Part shown: one piece after another, positions 62,021-64,000 of the stretch
Position numbering within the stretch: position 1 is the stretch's first letter
How the letters are laid out: every line of letters starts with the position of its first letter
Assembly (NCBI GenBank): GCA_039105265.1
Contig: JAPFFF010000001.1
Span: 1,736,001 to 1,800,000 of the forward strand
Direction of reading: 5' to 3'
DNA: 64,000 nucleotides
Source: Tritrichomonas musculus
Lineage: Eukaryota; Parabasalia; Tritrichomonadida; Tritrichomonadidae
Made by a program: the position numbers and the translations under genes
Notes under the pieces: generated by a model
What the model saw: the letters and a program-made list of their open reading frames with translations, nothing else
What the model was told of the DNA's origin: nothing
Database searches by the model: none

Positions 62021-64000
62021 GCTCAAAACAACAATACCCAACAAATAATTGATTTTTCATACGGAGATTATGAATTTTCAGCAATTGCACAAGATTGGAA
62101 TTCTAATGAGCTAGAAAAAATAACAGCAGCTCAACATAGATATCAAATAGCATTAGAAGTTGCTGTTCGTTTTAATAATTATCATTTAGATATAGACACA
62201 ATTCAGCGAACACTTGAAATGAGCCAATATGAAACATCTCTTCAGCCAAAGGCGAAAATAGGTCAAATTAACCGTCATAAATGTATACAACTTTTACCAT
62301 CCCTTTTATTTTATGAGCCAAATTTAATTGATGAAAAACTTTATTCGCCCACTTTTTGTTATATTACAGCTGCCCGAAGTTTCACTGCGAATTATGTAAT
62401 TAGCATTTATATGCCATATTGCATCAGATCAGAGATAACTTTTATTAACATTCTAGAACGTTGCTTTCTTCATAACTACAGTGACTATGACATTTTCTAC
62501 ACTTCAACTAATCCGAGAGACACTTTTATTGTGTACAGTAAATTCAATCATTTTTTGGTCCCTACGATACCACAGTCACTTTTGTTAGACAGGCCAGCTG
62601 ATGTTCTTTACCAAGTTCTCCGATTCATATCAACTCGTTACCAGCTACTAAAGTATTCTCAGCATGACATTTTTCTTTCACACGTAAAAAACGGCGACTT
62701 GGAAGAAATTTATCACGAGAAGCTTTTGTGGTCATCGAGTTTATTCACCAAAATTGACTATGAACTTCGTCAGTCACAATATTGTGATGATATTGACTTC
62801 TCAGTCAATCTAATAAACAGAGAAAGAGAAGTTTTTTGCTCTAAGCAATTATTGATGATTTTCTCCGTTTTGGACTTGACTGTTCTTCCAAAGAAGGACG
62901 AAAAACGAGGGAGAAAAGAAGAAGAAATTGAACTTTATTCATTTGAAATGGTTAAATCATATTTAATTGACATGAATCGGAAAATTACAGGTTCTTCATC
63001 ATTCATCAACAGTTCTGCTTACGTCCAAACTTATCTCAATCAGTATTATTATCACTGTAACGAAGCTTTGAGGACTGAACTTGTTAATTACAAAAGTTTG
63101 GTTGATAAGCAAGTTGGCGATTCGGTTTTCGGCTACAGTGAAGATAAACACTCTGATGCGATTTATGAGTTTTCTGTGGATTCTGTTCGTTTCGCATTAA
63201 TGAGGTTGAGTCTCTTTTATCTCGACAAAATAAAAGATCCGAAAAAAGTGACAATTGATTCAATTATCACTAATTTGACCAAAGAAATTCTTTTGAATGG
63301 TATCCAAAAGTTCGACAATGAAACTAAAATTCAAGCAACATATAGAGCTAACTTGACATTGAAGTACGCTTCTCTTGAAATGAGCTTTTTGAAAGCAAAA
63401 ATTTACGTCATTACAGAGCAATTGAAAAAGTTATTAAAAGAGAATCAAATTGAGATATTGAAAAATCAATTTAAAAATGAGGATGATTCTGTCGAGTCTG
63501 TCTTTAATTCGCCTACAACTGTCCTCAAACCTGAGTGTTATTCTGAACGAATTCCAATGAAATCGTCTCAGCAAATTTTCATTCCGCCAATTTCGAGCCT
63601 CAAGAATCAATTCTCAGAGGAAGTTCAATATGTAAAATCTAGATTTTGCAGGTTTTTGTGCAATTGCATCTCGAAGTACAAGCAGAGAAGCATTGATGAT
63701 GAGTTCATTTCGATAAATATGAGCGAGTTTAAAGAAAGTATAAAAGAGTTGTCTGACACTCTTTTGATATTCTTCGATGAAAGCAGATTTAGAATGTTGA
63801 AGACATGGAAAGGCTACATTCAAAACTTGCTTTATAATCTGAGAAAGTCTTCTGATGAACAAGACAACTTGAATGTTTTCATTGAATATTTCATCAGTCG
63901 TTTTAATAATTCCGTTTATTTTAATCTGGCGCATAAATTGAAGGACGATTACATTAAAATCGCTCATTTAAGAGACAGAGAAAATGTGATTATTCAGGAA
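62021..64000 (+). CDS. large hypothetical protein (runs off the window)
   Basis: An open frame of 660 codons from after TAA 62018 to the last base of the window, with no stop. First ATG at 62219. Coding character is clear throughout (SAIAQDWNSNELEKI, RPADVLYQVLRFISTRYQLL, SSSLFTKIDYELRQSQYCDD). The protein is largely helical, with coiled-coil-prone stretches (ITEQLKKLLKENQIEILKNQ). The family is not recognised; no catalytic motif or membrane segment seen. The region before 62021 is ankyrin debris, so the real N-terminus is probably displaced or lost, possibly the ORF at 61138. The minus-strand ORF at 63614-63967 is a shadow of this frame. Confidence 0.72.

Overview
The window looks like a parabasalid (trichomonad) nuclear genome, most likely a Tritrichomonas relative. 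The evidence is very AT-rich spacers, long intron-poor ORFs, short gaps, TCA-type initiator motifs just upstream of start codons, and the typical expanded trichomonad families: TKL- and CAMK-like kinases, kinase-Sel1 fusions, DUF3447/ankyrin proteins, BspA-type LRR_5 proteins, chlamydial-Pmp-like surface proteins, a papain-family protease and an S33 hydrolase. The genus is an inference.

Left third (1-21.7 kb): a segmental array. Four near-identical copies of a small kinase (ending at 848, 5184, 17701 and 21734) alternate with four startless Sel1-repeat fragments and blocks of a 22-bp AT-rich satellite. It is interrupted by a broken kinase-Sel1 gene (6.9-10.6 kb), a 460-bp inverted-repeat element (10830-11289) and a 1.44-kb inverted-repeat element (14447-15886) that sits inside the satellite with a 9-bp target duplication.

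Middle (22-43 kb): a monoglyceride-lipase-like hydrolase, a 1474-residue pseudokinase with long DLF/PIDLL repeat arrays and a Sel1 tail, a small ORF with two in-frame stops, a beta-lactamase-fold hydrolase, a decayed ankyrin gene, a longin-domain protein, a full-length relative of the array kinases, a CAMK-like kinase with DLD in place of DFG, and DUF3447 proteins.

Right third (43-64 kb): a BTB-like/hendecad coil/LRR_5 protein; a mariner-type MITE 68 bp upstream of a U-box protein whose C-terminal ubiquitin-like domain ends in Gly-Gly; a UBL-UBA protein; tRNA-Lys; a cathepsin-L-like protease; an unknown gene; a 1.5k-residue Pmp-like membrane protein; tRNA-His; a GNAT acetyltransferase; a kinase with about 37 copies of an 8-residue Lys/Glu repeat; and, from 62021 to the window edge, a long ORF of unknown family. 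Inverted ankyrin-like debris separates that ORF from its possible N-terminal exon or fragment.

The genes do not form an operon. The common themes are kinase signalling, surface or adhesion proteins, ubiquitin pathway parts and vesicle traffic. The most notable items are the kinase/satellite array, the pseudokinase with adaptor-like motif arrays, the U-box-UBL protein ending in GG, and three structurally clear non-autonomous DNA transposons.
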